Shown in pieces: positions 36,425 to 45,659 of a stretch of 57,439 nt of DNA. The stretch is taken from contig JAFGRT010000102.1 of NCBI GenBank assembly GCA_016935015.1, forward strand, positions 1 through 57,439. The letters are read 5' to 3'. The stretch's first letter is position 1. Each line of letters begins with the position of its first letter. Both the position numbers and the translations under genes were made by a program. The notes below the pieces were generated by a model. The model had not been told where the DNA came from, did not search any database, and saw only the letters and a program-made list of their open reading frames with translations. The DNA comes from Acidobacteriota bacterium. Its GTDB lineage: Bacteria > Acidobacteriota > JAAYUB01.

Positions 36425-37774
36425 TCAGGGAGCAGGCAGCACACAGGGGACTCTGATTGCCGTCTCCGGAATGAATCTCGTCACGATCCCTCTGTCCGCC
36501 GGCCGCCGGGGACCGACGCTGTAAAGAACCCGCTCCTCACCGTCGAACCGGTACGGTTGTCCCGAAAAAGGATCGACGGAACCTTCACTGTCCAAATAAG
36601 CCTGGACATCGGTCGCCGTCGTCCCGGTGCCGAAATGGACATAGGCCTGAGCCGCCAGGCGCACCCGATCGTGGGTGGCCATCATTTCATACAGCAGGGA
36701 ATAGAAGGACTTCATGCTCGGCAGACAAAAATCGTGGATGATCTTGCCGGCGGCATTGTTGAGCCACCAGAATCCGCCGGTCGTATGCAGGCGGGGAGTC
36801 CATTCATGGCCTTCATACGGGGGATGGGGAAATTCAGTCCGAACCTGGGCCAGGCTGTCATCCAGATAGCCCAAGGTGCGGTTTCGCTGCAAGGTCAGGT
36901 ACTTGAAAACGTTGAAGGGAAAATCCCCCTCGCCGAAGGGATCATAATCATACACGCTGCCGTCCATAATGCTGTTCCGGGAATAGTTATATTCTCCCCA
37001 CCACAGATTCTCCAAATAGATATCAGCCAGCTGGAGGGGCGGCAAGCGGTTGGCGACATGGCTGCACACATCGGCCGTCCGACCGGGCTGGTTCATGAAA
37101 ACCGCCAGTACCCGCAGGGAGTCGGCCAGGCAGGCCAGGCCGGCCAGGTTGTGAATCAGCATGCGGGCATTCCGGACCAGCAGCCGATGGAACCGGATAT
37201 GGTCCAGCAGCATGTCGGCCGCCCGTTCCGGATCAACGTCCCGGGCCACCAGGATGGCTTCGGCCAGGTACAGCCGTGAGAACAGCCGGGTGTTCAGCAA
37301 AGAGAGAACCGGAGCCTGGTAGTGGGGATAGGTGGTGTCTTCAACGGTTTCGGCCTGCAGCATCCAGGCGTACCGGTCGAGGATGTAGCCGTATGTTTCG
37401 ATCCGTTCCCGCATCGGCTCGGCCTGGCGGAGGCAGGCGCCGTAAAAATCATCCTCGGCGCCGAGAATCTCTTGCAGATCCTCAAACGTCCGGGTGCCCG
37501 GCCAGTGGGTGTGGAACAGTTCGGGATAGTCGTCCCGGGCCATGGTCTGCGGATCGTTGAGCTGGCGGATCCACTCGACGAACGCGGGCCCGGTCACATC
37601 CTCATCCGGTTCGGCGCAAAGGGTGACCAACCGACAGAAGCCGTTCTCGGGGGACAGGGCAGCGGGCCGCGGAGCCGCCAGGTCAGACTCGCCGGCCGAC
37701 GGGGTCGTGTCCAGCTGGTTGACGGCCAGCCAGACGGCCAGAAGCCCCAGCGCTGCGCCAAACACCCAGATCAT
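36425..37774 (-). CDS. Uncharacterised membrane-anchored or exported protein, pseudopilin-like tail
   Basis: I do not recognise the main part of this 449-residue protein. An N-terminal hydrophobic helix (about residues 1-17) could anchor it or act as a signal. The middle (about 60-400) is helical with many Trp and Tyr residues, including LENLWWGEYNYSRNS. The tail has DPFSGQPYRF and LYSVGPRRPADRG, very like the end of type II pseudopilin-like proteins in Planctomycetes and relatives. The ATG at 37774 lacks a good site. GGAGG instead serves an ATG 14 bases upstream that is out of frame after a run of seven As. One more A would give a normal Lys-rich signal start. Confidence 0.6.
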   Translation of the reverse strand: MIWVFGAALGLLAVWLAVNQLDTTPSAGESDLAAPRPAALSPENGFCRLVTLCAEPDEDVTGPAFVEWIRQLNDPQTMARDDYPELFHTHWPGTRTFEDLQEILGAEDDFYGACLRQAEPMRERIETYGYILDRYAWMLQAETVEDTTYPHYQAPVLSLLNTRLFSRLYLAEAILVARDVDPERAADMLLDHIRFHRLLVRNARMLIHNLAGLACLADSLRVLAVFMNQPGRTADVCSHVANRLPPLQLADIYLENLWWGEYNYSRNSIMDGSVYDYDPFGEGDFPFNVFKYLTLQRNRTLGYLDDSLAQVRTEFPHPPYEGHEWTPRLHTTGGFWWLNNAAGKIIHDFCLPSMKSFYSLLYEMMATHDRVRLAAQAYVHFGTGTTATDVQAYLDSEGSVDPFSGQPYRFDGEERVLYSVGPRRPADRGIVTRFIPETAIRVPCVLPAP

Positions 37775-38103
37775 CTTTTTTTCATGAAGATCCTCCCCGT
37801 TGAAAGTGCCACCGCGATGATTCCCTTGACCGGATCCTGCCCCGGCATCCGGCCGACTACGGCAACTGGGTCCAGGGCTGTGCCCAGCCGCCCCCGGCAA
37901 TCCCTCGCAGAACAATTCGGTCTCGACAGATAACCTTATCTTACCAGCGGGTTGCATTTTTCTGGATATTTTTCCAGGGGAGGGTACTGGATCCCCAACG
38001 CCTCAAACACAGCCACACGCCAGCCATTGATCGGAGAGGCGAGGATCGAACGAAGCCACATCTACGCGATAGATGCCGGGTGATCACCCGGTTGAGTGAA
38101 GCG
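37775..38103. other. Intergenic region with paired hairpins and shifted start site
   Basis: This 329-base gap lies between the hybrid kinase and the uncharacterised gene, both on the - strand. It contains the out-of-frame GGAGG/ATG/A7 start region (37775-37800) and two adjacent inverted repeats at 38059-38091. I see no convincing -35/-10 pair. Confidence 0.45.
38059..38091. repeat. Two adjacent inverted repeats after the hybrid kinase
   Basis: CATCTA-CGCGA-TAGATG (38059-38075) directly abuts the perfect palindrome CCGGGTGATCACCCGG (38076-38091). They begin 12 bases after the stop of the kinase. They may form a terminator pair or an operator for the next gene. Confidence 0.5.
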
Positions 38104-40071
38104 TCACAACAGTCCGACGAAGGACTCCAGCAGGGTTTGCATGGTGAAGGGTTTTTTGAGAAAGGCGTCCACAGCGATGTCCCCTTCCCGCTCACGGATC
38201 TCGGCCAGGGAATAGCCACTCATGAGGATCACGCGCACCTGCGGCAGGTTCCGGCGCAATTCAATCAGCAGGGCGTGCAGGTCCAGGTCGGGCTGCTGAT
38301 AGTCGAGGCACATGAAATCCAGGCGGGCCCCGTCCCGGTCCAGGATCCCGCGCGCCGCCGTCATGCTCCCGGCCCGATGCACCGTCACGCCCAGGTCCGC
38401 CACCATTTCCACCAGGACATCCAGAACCAATTCATCATCATCCACTACCAGCGCCACGTATTGGCCCTGTCGCAGCCGCTGCCCATCGTCCGTCGGTATG
38501 GCTGGCACTGTCCCTTCGGCCACGGGCAGGTAGACCTGGAATTCCGTCCCCTGCCCCACCGTGGACTCGACACGCACGAAGCCATTGTGCTTCTGCACGA
38601 TGCCGAAAACGGCACTCAGCCCCAGCCCGGTTCCCTTGTCGGCCGCCTTGGTGGTGAAAAACGGCTCGAAGATCCGCTCCTGCAACGCTGGATCGATACC
38701 CACACCGGAATCCCGCACGCGAATGCAAACATAATCACCCGGTTCCCCCTCGCTGGCCGGCTCAGGCGCCATCTGCAGCGCCGGCCGGACGCCGAACCGG
38801 ATGACACCTCCCTCGGGCATGGCGTCCTGGGCATTGGTGGCGAGATTCAGCAGCACCTGCTCCAGCTGCGTCGGATCCGCCTGGATGGGAGGAACATCAA
38901 CCACCGGCGGGCCGCTGAGCTCAATGGAGGAATTCTTGTAATTGCCAAAAAATTCGCAAAACCGTCGAACGGCTTCCACCGGATCCAGCAGCTCCATATT
39001 CGCCGGCGTCTCCCGGGAGAAGGCCAGCAGCTGCGACGTCAGGGACACACCCCGCTCGGCGGCGCTGGCAATGCTCTGCAGCTGATGGAAATCCTTGTCC
39101 GTGATGTCCGGCCGGTTGAGGAGCAGCATGATATTGTGCTGGATGATGGCCAGGATATTATTGAAATCGTGGGCAACCCCCGCCGTCAGTGTGGACATGC
39201 TTTCCAGCTTCTGAATCTGCCCCAGGCGGCGTTTAAGCCGGTTTTTCTCGGTGACGTCCGTGAAAGAAAGCAGAAAACTTTCCTTCTCATCGGGCCAGCT
39301 CCGAACCGAGACGCCCGAAACCACCACCTCCCGGGTTTGATTCTGCTGGGTGCGCAAGGATGTCTCCCACAACTGGGGAATCCCCTGGGAGCACAAGGTC
39401 AGGTGCAGCAGCAGTTCATTCTGCCCCGGTTCGTCCAAAAACAGATCCAGCGTGGAGGGCTCGAACTCATCCATGGCCAGCAGGTCGCGCATTTTCTGGT
39501 TCAGAAAAATAGTACGGCGCTGGCTGGACAGAAACCAGATACCAATATTGACGTTGTCCACCAACTGACGATAACGTTCTTCCGATTCCTGCAGCCGCCA
39601 GTTGATGTCATGCAGCGCCGACACCTTCTCCTCCAGATTGGACACCAGCTGCCGACTGTATTCGCGCAGCACCACGGGTTCCCGGGCCTGGGCGATGGTA
39701 TCACACCGGCCGCTCAGATAACTGTCGACATCCTGAACGAACGTTTGGAGGTCCAGTGGTTTGGGAATAAAACCGATACACCCCGTGGCCAGGGCCATGT
39801 CCCGATCCCCTTTCATGGTCCGGGCCGTCAAGGCCACAATGGGAATGTCTTCCAGGCCCTCGATGGATTTGATGCGGGTGGTCACTTCGTAGCCGCTGAG
39901 GGACGGCAGGTTGATATCCATCAGGATCAGATCGGGTCGCTGCTCACACGCCACCCGGATAGCAGTCAGGCCGTCTGCAGCGCCGATCACTTCGTGTCCG
40001 GCGCGGGTCAAAACTTTTTCCACCAGCTTGTAATTGATTGGATTGTCCTCGACATACAGAATCTTCGGCAT
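38104..40071 (-). CDS. Hybrid sensor histidine kinase with receiver domains at both ends
   Basis: This 655-residue cytoplasmic signalling protein starts with a receiver domain (about 1-120, phospho-acceptor Asp52, KPL loop near 104). A coiled linker and PAS domain follow (about 165-275). Next come a HisKA domain with H301 in GVAHDFNNILAI and a HATPase domain with N-box NLATNAQDAM, GVGIDPALQ and GTGLGLS. A C-terminal receiver domain has Asp590 and the KKPF loop. No transmembrane helix is present. The HDFNN H-box is typical of the PAS-containing hybrid kinases. ATG 40071 has AGAGGT about nine bases upstream. The output partner is not visible in the neighbourhood. Confidence 0.9.
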   Translation of the reverse strand: MPKILYVEDNPINYKLVEKVLTRAGHEVIGAADGLTAIRVACEQRPDLILMDINLPSLSGYEVTTRIKSIEGLEDIPIVALTARTMKGDRDMALATGCIGFIPKPLDLQTFVQDVDSYLSGRCDTIAQAREPVVLREYSRQLVSNLEEKVSALHDINWRLQESEERYRQLVDNVNIGIWFLSSQRRTIFLNQKMRDLLAMDEFEPSTLDLFLDEPGQNELLLHLTLCSQGIPQLWETSLRTQQNQTREVVVSGVSVRSWPDEKESFLLSFTDVTEKNRLKRRLGQIQKLESMSTLTAGVAHDFNNILAIIQHNIMLLLNRPDITDKDFHQLQSIASAAERGVSLTSQLLAFSRETPANMELLDPVEAVRRFCEFFGNYKNSSIELSGPPVVDVPPIQADPTQLEQVLLNLATNAQDAMPEGGVIRFGVRPALQMAPEPASEGEPGDYVCIRVRDSGVGIDPALQERIFEPFFTTKAADKGTGLGLSAVFGIVQKHNGFVRVESTVGQGTEFQVYLPVAEGTVPAIPTDDGQRLRQGQYVALVVDDDELVLDVLVEMVADLGVTVHRAGSMTAARGILDRDGARLDFMCLDYQQPDLDLHALLIELRRNLPQVRVILMSGYSLAEIREREGDIAVDAFLKKPFTMQTLLESFVGLL

Positions 40072-40209
40072 GCCTCGGGACCTCTCGACCAACGGGAATT
40101 GCTGAGATGCGTCCTTCCTCTGTCAACCTGCTCCGGCAGCGCAAGTCCATGGAAAAACCGACAGATTATAGAATGGCCAGGTTGGGCGGATCTTCTAGTG
40201 CGCACGTTT

Positions 40210-40215
40210 ATTTTA
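40210..40215 (-). promoter_or_regulatory. -10 element candidate for the hybrid kinase
   Basis: TAAAAT on the - strand, about 140 bases before the ATG at 40071. The -35 region is weak (TGGCAC, 17 bases away). Confidence 0.3.
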
Positions 40216-40246
40216 AGCCAAAAACAGTCGGAGTGCCAGTGCATTT

Positions 40247-41677
40247 TCAGCGGGATGTCGGCGCGGGGCCGCTGCCGATGAGCACCAGCCGCAGATCGCC
40301 GACATTCGTCCCTGTCGGACCGGTGCGGACAAGATCCTGCAAGCCGTCGAAGAAAGTGTAGGAATCGTTGCAATCCAGGTATGCGTCCGGATCCATCCCC
40401 TGCTGGCGGGCCCGGGCGAGACTGCGATTATCGGCCATGGCACCGGCGGCATCCGTCGGGCCGTCACGGCCGTCCGTACCCACGGCGGCCACCACGACCG
40501 GTGTCGACCAGTCAGCCAGCGACCGCACCCAGCTGAGCACGAACTCCTGATTCCTCCCGCCACGGCCGTCTCCCCGCACATTCACCGTGGTCTCGCCGCC
40601 GGAAATGATGACCAGGGGCGCCTGGCCGGGTGATCGCGAAACCAGTTGCTCACGGACGATCCCCTGGTGAAAGCGGGCACACTCGCGCGTATCTCCAACC
40701 AGCTCACTGGACAGAAGCAGGGAATCGTACCCCTGCCGTTCGGCCGCGTCACGGGCGGCCAGACAAGCCACGCGGTTGTTTCCGATCACCAGCAGCTGTT
40801 GTTGTCCCAAGCGGTGGACGGTGGGTCCCGACCCGAACGCGGTGCGATCCGCAACCCGTGCGGCGCCGGCCGGCGCCGGCTTCGGCGATTCGGGATGGAC
40901 GCCGGCCGACCCTTTCTCCAGACAGGCGCGGACACCGGCCGGTACCTTTTCCAGCAGACGATGGCGGCGCAGGACGTTCAAGGCGTCTTCATAGGTTGTG
41001 GGATCCGCAACCGTCGGCCCGGAGGCGATGACATCCGGCGGATCGCCCGCCACGTCGGACAGGATGAGGGTCAGAACCGGCCGGGTCCCCAGCCGCTCCG
41101 CCAGTCGGCCGCCTTTCACCGCCGACAGGTGCTTGCGTACGCAATTCAGTTCGCCGATGTCGGCACCGGCCGTCAACAATCGCCGCACCGTTGCCATCTT
41201 GTCGGCCAGAGTGATGCCCGGCGCCGGCAGGCACAGGAGCGCCGAGCCGCCCCCGGAGAGGAGGACGACGAGGCCGGTCGCCGGATCCAGGTCGGTCTCC
41301 AGCCAGCGCAGTATCTCACGGGTGGCCACGACACTCCGTTCGTCCGGCAACGGGTGCCCGCCGGGCAGAATGCGCACACCGGCCACGGCGGTCGCCGCTG
41401 TCAACGGCGCCACGCCCCAGCCGCCCAACCGATGCCCGGGGAGCCGTTCGGCCAGGGCCGCCGTCATGGCCACGGCTGCCTTGCCCACAGCCAGTACCGG
41501 CACCTCCCCTTGCGGCGGCAACGGCCAGATGTGTCCGTCTGGCAGGCGCAGGCCGGCCGGCGTCACCTGCACGGCGGCCGGCAGCAGCCGCCCCGGCGTC
41601 ACCGCCGCCAGGGCGGCCCGCCAGATCTGCCCGGCATCCTGCCGCAGCGCCGCCAGTATCCTGTCCACTTCAATCAT
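40247..41677 (-). CDS. Glycerate 2-kinase, class II (MOFRL family)
   Basis: This 476-residue cytoplasmic enzyme phosphorylates D-glycerate to 2-phosphoglycerate (GckA/TtuD type). It shows the glycine-rich VVLLSGGGSALL, NCVRKHLSAVKGGRLAERL, DVAGDPPDVIASGPTVADPTTY, and the MOFRL-domain motif ISGGETTVNVRGDGRGGRNQE. A long N-terminal Rossmann half precedes these. It is longer than average owing to an insertion near 250-285. GGAG lies about 11 bases before the ATG. It is divergent from the symporter/hydantoinase cluster. It may recover glycerate from ureide or oxoacid breakdown, but this link is only positional. Confidence 0.88.
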   Translation of the reverse strand: MIEVDRILAALRQDAGQIWRAALAAVTPGRLLPAAVQVTPAGLRLPDGHIWPLPPQGEVPVLAVGKAAVAMTAALAERLPGHRLGGWGVAPLTAATAVAGVRILPGGHPLPDERSVVATREILRWLETDLDPATGLVVLLSGGGSALLCLPAPGITLADKMATVRRLLTAGADIGELNCVRKHLSAVKGGRLAERLGTRPVLTLILSDVAGDPPDVIASGPTVADPTTYEDALNVLRRHRLLEKVPAGVRACLEKGSAGVHPESPKPAPAGAARVADRTAFGSGPTVHRLGQQQLLVIGNNRVACLAARDAAERQGYDSLLLSSELVGDTRECARFHQGIVREQLVSRSPGQAPLVIISGGETTVNVRGDGRGGRNQEFVLSWVRSLADWSTPVVVAAVGTDGRDGPTDAAGAMADNRSLARARQQGMDPDAYLDCNDSYTFFDGLQDLVRTGPTGTNVGDLRLVLIGSGPAPTSR

Positions 41678-41820
41678 GGTGCGTGGGGCTCCAATTTCCA
41701 GCCTTCTTCAGCCTCTTTTCATACAAACGGCACGGCGCTCCCATTATAAAAAGCCAGAGCCGCCGACACAAGTACGACCTCATGTTTCATCCTCCTTCCA
41801 GTTGGACCGGGATGCTTATT

Positions 41821-41850
41821 TTGACACCTGTTTGGCATCTGTGGTACAGT
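41821..41850 (+). promoter_or_regulatory. Sigma-70-type promoter of the symporter-hydantoinase cluster
   Basis: TTGACA (41821-41826) and TACAGT (41845-41850) are 18 bases apart. The first gene starts 22 bases after the -10, so the leader is about 15 bases. Confidence 0.6.
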
Positions 41851-41871
41851 TCTGCTTTTGAAAGGCGTCAC

Positions 41872-42105
41872 ATGAAAGAACCACAGCCCCATACCCCGGC
41901 CGAACCCGTGCGCCGGGACAAATCCGTTCGGCGGAGCTTGTGGCTGTTGCTTCTGTTGCTGGTTCTCACCCAATACCCGCTACTGACCCTCTTCAACGAC
42001 GGAACCCCTTTCCTTTTCGGGTTCCCCCGGCTGTTCTGCTATCTTGGCGGCGTATTTTTGCTTTTTTTCGTCCTGTTCATCCTACTCGCCAGCAGCAAGG
42101 AGTAG
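41872..42105 (+). CDS. Small DUF3311-like membrane protein
   Basis: This 77-residue protein has a basic N-terminal tail and two hydrophobic helices. The segment YPLLTLFNDGTPFLFGFPRLF matches the P-x3-N...P-x2-G-x-P core seen in the protein at 17636-17860, although identity is low. AAAGG lies six bases before the ATG at 41872; the open frame back to 41683 covers the promoter and was rejected. A sodium:solute symporter starts 3 bases after its stop. It is probably an accessory subunit of that transporter. Confidence 0.7.
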   Translation: MKEPQPHTPAEPVRRDKSVRRSLWLLLLLLVLTQYPLLTLFNDGTPFLFGFPRLFCYLGGVFLLFFVLFILLASSKE

Positions 42106-42108
42106 ACC

Positions 42109-43596
42109 GTGGAACCCTGGCTGGTATCCACTCTCATTCTGGCGGCGTACATGCTCTTGACCCTGATCCTGGGCTGGGTGGCCGGCCGGAAACTCGAGGT
42201 CGACGTTGAAGATTTCTTCCTCTATGGCCGCAAGGCCGGCTTTCTGGTGCTTTACCTGGCGGTGGTGGCCACCTACCACAGTGCCTTCGCCTTCCTGGGC
42301 GCCCCGGCCTATTTTTACCGGCACGGCCTGGGTTTTCTCGACGCCGGCTGCTGGACACTGCTGGTGGGTATCCTGACCGTCATCTACGCGCCGCGAATCC
42401 ATAAACTGGGCAAGGCTTTCCGTTGCCTGACCCCCGCCGATCTCTTCGCCGCCTATTTTCGCCATCCGGCTGTCCGGCCCGTCATCGCCCTGCTGTGCAT
42501 GGTGTTTTCCGTTTTCTACATCCAGGTGCAATCCATGGGCTTGGGGTACATTCTGCACTCCATCTCCGGCGCCCGCATCTCCTATCCGCTGGCGGTGGGG
42601 CTGCTGCTGGGGGTGGCGGCTGTATATGTCATGACGGGCGGCCTGCGGGCCGTGTACTGGACCGACGTGCTGCAGGGTGTCTGGATGTACGTCGCCGTGT
42701 GGCTGGGCGCCGCTTACATTCTCTTCGCCCGCTTCGACAGCCTCGGTGAATTCTGGCGGACGGTGGCGGCCAAATCACCGGCCCACCTCACCCTGCCCGG
42801 ACCGGAGAACTTCTTTTCCTATCCCATGTGGTTCTCGTTCCTGATCATTTTTTCCATGGGCGTGTTCCTGCAGCCCCATATTTTCATCCGCTTCTACACC
42901 GCCCGCAGCTCCGGGATGCTGAAAAGACTGGGCGCCACCACGCCCCTGTATCTGACGTCGCTGTACATCCCGATTTGTTTCGTCGGGCTGGCCGGGGTGG
43001 TGCTCGTCGATCAGCTCAGCGTGCCCCCGGCCTCGGCTGACCAGATTTTCCCGGCATTGCTGACGGAGCTCGCCCCGGTCTGGCTCACCGGTCTCGTCCT
43101 GGCCGGCGCTGCCGCAGCATCCATGTCCACCATGGACGCCATCCTCCACGTCAACTCCCTGGTCTTCACCCAGGACATTTACCAGCATTACATCGCCCCG
43201 GGCCGGACCGGCGCTCACTACATCGCCGTCGGCCGGGCGGTTATTTTCGTCCTGCTGGTGATCTCCTTTTTCCTGAGCGTGTTCGAACCGAAATTCCTGG
43301 TTCACCTGGTAGCCCTCAGCAGTTCCGGTGCCCTGCTTCTCTGGCCAGGGCTCCAGGAAATCCTCTTCCCCGGCTCCCTGCGCTTGGGCCCTCGTGCGCT
43401 GCTGGCCGGCATTGTCGCCGGCCTCCTGGCGCTGCTGGTCGCCCTATTCTGGGGATTGACGCCGCTGGGATTTCACGCCGGCATCTGGGCCACGATCATC
43501 AATTTCAGCGTAGCGGTGGGTGCCGCCCGACTCTGGCACGAGGGCGGCGCAGAGCTGGCACGGCCTTTTCGCGACGCATTACGCGAAGAAGCCTAA
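42109..43596 (+). CDS. Sodium:solute symporter (SSF family)
   Basis: This 495-residue, about 13-helix inner-membrane transporter starts at a GTG, with AAGGAG overlapping the previous stop. Family marks include GRKLEVDVEDFFLYGRKAGF and FAFLGAPAYFYRHGLG in helix 1-2, and VLAGAAAASMSTMDAILHVNS in helix 8. It is distant from the symporter at 16203-17639 but has the same small partner gene. Hydantoinase/oxoprolinase genes follow directly, so hydantoin, 5-oxoproline or a related lactam is a likely cargo. The cargo is inferred. Confidence 0.86.
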   Translation: MEPWLVSTLILAAYMLLTLILGWVAGRKLEVDVEDFFLYGRKAGFLVLYLAVVATYHSAFAFLGAPAYFYRHGLGFLDAGCWTLLVGILTVIYAPRIHKLGKAFRCLTPADLFAAYFRHPAVRPVIALLCMVFSVFYIQVQSMGLGYILHSISGARISYPLAVGLLLGVAAVYVMTGGLRAVYWTDVLQGVWMYVAVWLGAAYILFARFDSLGEFWRTVAAKSPAHLTLPGPENFFSYPMWFSFLIIFSMGVFLQPHIFIRFYTARSSGMLKRLGATTPLYLTSLYIPICFVGLAGVVLVDQLSVPPASADQIFPALLTELAPVWLTGLVLAGAAAASMSTMDAILHVNSLVFTQDIYQHYIAPGRTGAHYIAVGRAVIFVLLVISFFLSVFEPKFLVHLVALSSSGALLLWPGLQEILFPGSLRLGPRALLAGIVAGLLALLVALFWGLTPLGFHAGIWATIINFSVAVGAARLWHEGGAELARPFRDALREEA

Positions 43597-43664
43597 CATC
43601 CAATTGCGGGCGGATCCCTGGACGGTCCCGCCCCGGCAGCCACCCATACCGGTTGGAGCGTAAC

Positions 43665-45659
43665 ATGAAACCACTGCTGGAAGTCGCCGTCGATACCGGT
43701 GGAACATTCACCGATTTTGTCATACTGAAGGCCGGGCGCCTGCACCTCCACAAGGTGCCTTCCCGCCCGGATAATCCGTCCCTGGCCGTCCGGCAGGGGC
43801 TGGACGACCTGGAACTCGATCCGGCGATCGTCACCCTCATCCACGGCACCACCGTCGCCACCAACGCTCTTCTGGAGCGCAAGGGCGCCCGGCTGTGTCT
43901 CATCACCGACGCCGGGTTCGAGGATGTGCTGCGCATCGGTCGGCAGAACCGGAGCGATCTCTATGACCTGCAGGTCTCACGCCCCGAACCGCTGGTCCGG
44001 CCGGAGGATATTTTCGGCCTGACCCCGGAAACCCTCAACCTCCTTTTCCGGGAAGAAGATCCGCCGTATTTGCACCACCGGCTGCTGGCGCCGCTGCAGA
44101 CCCGGCAGCCGGAGATCGTCTGTGTCTGCCTGCTGGGCGCTTACGAGGACGCCGGCGTCGAGAGCCGACTTAAGGTCTGGCTGGAGCGACACGGATTCCG
44201 GGCCATCACATCCAGCGAAGTCCTGCCTGAATTCCGGGAATTTGAGCGCTTCTCAACGACCGTACTCAACGCCTACGTCGCCCCCATCATGGAGCGCTAC
44301 ATCGAACAGCTGGACACCCGCCTGGGCCTGGCCAATCTGCAGATTATGCAATCCAACGGCGGCACGCTGTCAGCGCGGACCATCGGCCGCGAGGCCATTC
44401 ACACCCTGCTCAGCGGCCCGGCCGGCGGGGTGGTGGGCGCCCGGGCCCTGGCCTACCATCTCGGTTACGACCAGCTCATCACGTTTGACATGGGCGGCAC
44501 CTCGACGGATGTATCGCTGCTGCCCGGCAAGATCCTGTATACTACCGACTCCAGTTTCCACGGCTGGCCGGCTCGCATCCCCATGATCGACATTCACACG
44601 GTGGGCGCCGGCGGCGGATCCCTGGCCTGGATGGACCTGGGCGGTTTGCTCAAGGTGGGACCCCAATCAGCCGGCGCCGATCCGGGGCCGGCTTGCTATG
44701 GCCGGGGCCGGGAAATCACCGTCACCGACGCCAACGTGCATCTGGGGCGGATCCAGCCTGACTTCTTCCTGGGCGGTCGCATGCCCCTTTTCCCGGAAAA
44801 CACCGGGCCGGGGTTGGATCAGCTGGCGGCAGCCTGTGGGCAGACGCCCCGGGAAGTCGCTGAAGGCATCGTCACCATCGCCAACCAGCATATGTTGCGT
44901 GCCCTGCGGGTGATTTCCATCCAGCGGGGATTCAACCCGGCTGATTTTATCCTGGCCACTTTCGGCGGGGCCGGCGGACTTCACGCCGCCGCCCTGGCCC
45001 GGGAACTGGGCATCCGCCGCGTACTCATCACCCCGTGCGCCGGCGTGCTGTCGGCCCTGGGGCTGCTCCTGGCCGAGGTCATCAAGAACTTTCAGCTACC
45101 GGCCTTTCTGGAATACCCCGCCGCCACCGACGCCATCTCGCCGTCGGACGTGGCATCCATTCTGGAGCAGCTGGGCGAAACGGCCCGCCGGGACATGGCC
45201 CGGGAAGGTTACACGCCCAACGAACTCGTGTTGAACCCAACGGTGGATGTCCGCTACGTGGGCCAGTCATGGGAGATCAACATTCCCTACCAGCCCGACT
45301 CCCTCGGTTCCGACCTGCGCCGCCGCCACCGGGAACTCTACGGTTATGTGCCTGCCGGGCGTGGGTGGGAGATTATCAACGTCCGCCTGCAGGCGGTGGG
45401 CCAGCGGCCCCACCCCGACCTGGACCAGTTGCGGCCGCCGGCCTACCGGCCCGCCCCCCGGCCGCTGACACGCAGGCCCGTGACCTGGCAAAACCACCCG
45501 GCGGACACGCCTTTCTTTCGCTGGACGGACCTGACGGCCGATCACCCCGTGGGAGGCCCGGCGGTCATCCTGGATGATTATTCCACGGTGTGGGTCCCCC
45601 CTGATTTCAGCGTCGCGCTCAACGCCATCGGAGGTCTGGAATTATGTCCCCTGAGCTGA
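43665..45659 (+). CDS. hyuA: Hydantoinase/oxoprolinase subunit A
   Basis: This 664-residue cytoplasmic subunit of the ATP-dependent hydantoinase/5-oxoprolinase/acetone-carboxylase family has an actin-like ATPase fold. The N-terminal phosphate loop is VAVDTGGTFTDFV, followed by IHGTTVATNALLERKG. The middle holds ITFDMGGTSTDVSLL and HTVGAGGGSLAW. The late FGGAGGLHAAALAREL is also typical. The ATG at 43665 has GGAG six bases upstream. The last 16 bases overlap subunit B, showing translational coupling. Together they open lactam or hydantoin rings with ATP. Which ring is used cannot be told. Confidence 0.9.
   Translation: MKPLLEVAVDTGGTFTDFVILKAGRLHLHKVPSRPDNPSLAVRQGLDDLELDPAIVTLIHGTTVATNALLERKGARLCLITDAGFEDVLRIGRQNRSDLYDLQVSRPEPLVRPEDIFGLTPETLNLLFREEDPPYLHHRLLAPLQTRQPEIVCVCLLGAYEDAGVESRLKVWLERHGFRAITSSEVLPEFREFERFSTTVLNAYVAPIMERYIEQLDTRLGLANLQIMQSNGGTLSARTIGREAIHTLLSGPAGGVVGARALAYHLGYDQLITFDMGGTSTDVSLLPGKILYTTDSSFHGWPARIPMIDIHTVGAGGGSLAWMDLGGLLKVGPQSAGADPGPACYGRGREITVTDANVHLGRIQPDFFLGGRMPLFPENTGPGLDQLAAACGQTPREVAEGIVTIANQHMLRALRVISIQRGFNPADFILATFGGAGGLHAAALARELGIRRVLITPCAGVLSALGLLLAEVIKNFQLPAFLEYPAATDAISPSDVASILEQLGETARRDMAREGYTPNELVLNPTVDVRYVGQSWEINIPYQPDSLGSDLRRRHRELYGYVPAGRGWEIINVRLQAVGQRPHPDLDQLRPPAYRPAPRPLTRRPVTWQNHPADTPFFRWTDLTADHPVGGPAVILDDYSTVWVPPDFSVALNAIGGLELCPLS

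Noticed and set aside
40210-40245. Sigma-54 promoter (TGGCAC) before the hybrid kinase
   Set aside because: The -12 element lacks the required GC (it reads CTGT), so a sigma-54 site is not supported.
38080-40281. 733-codon + strand open frame opposite the hybrid kinase
   Set aside because: Antisense to a protein with every expected kinase and receiver motif.
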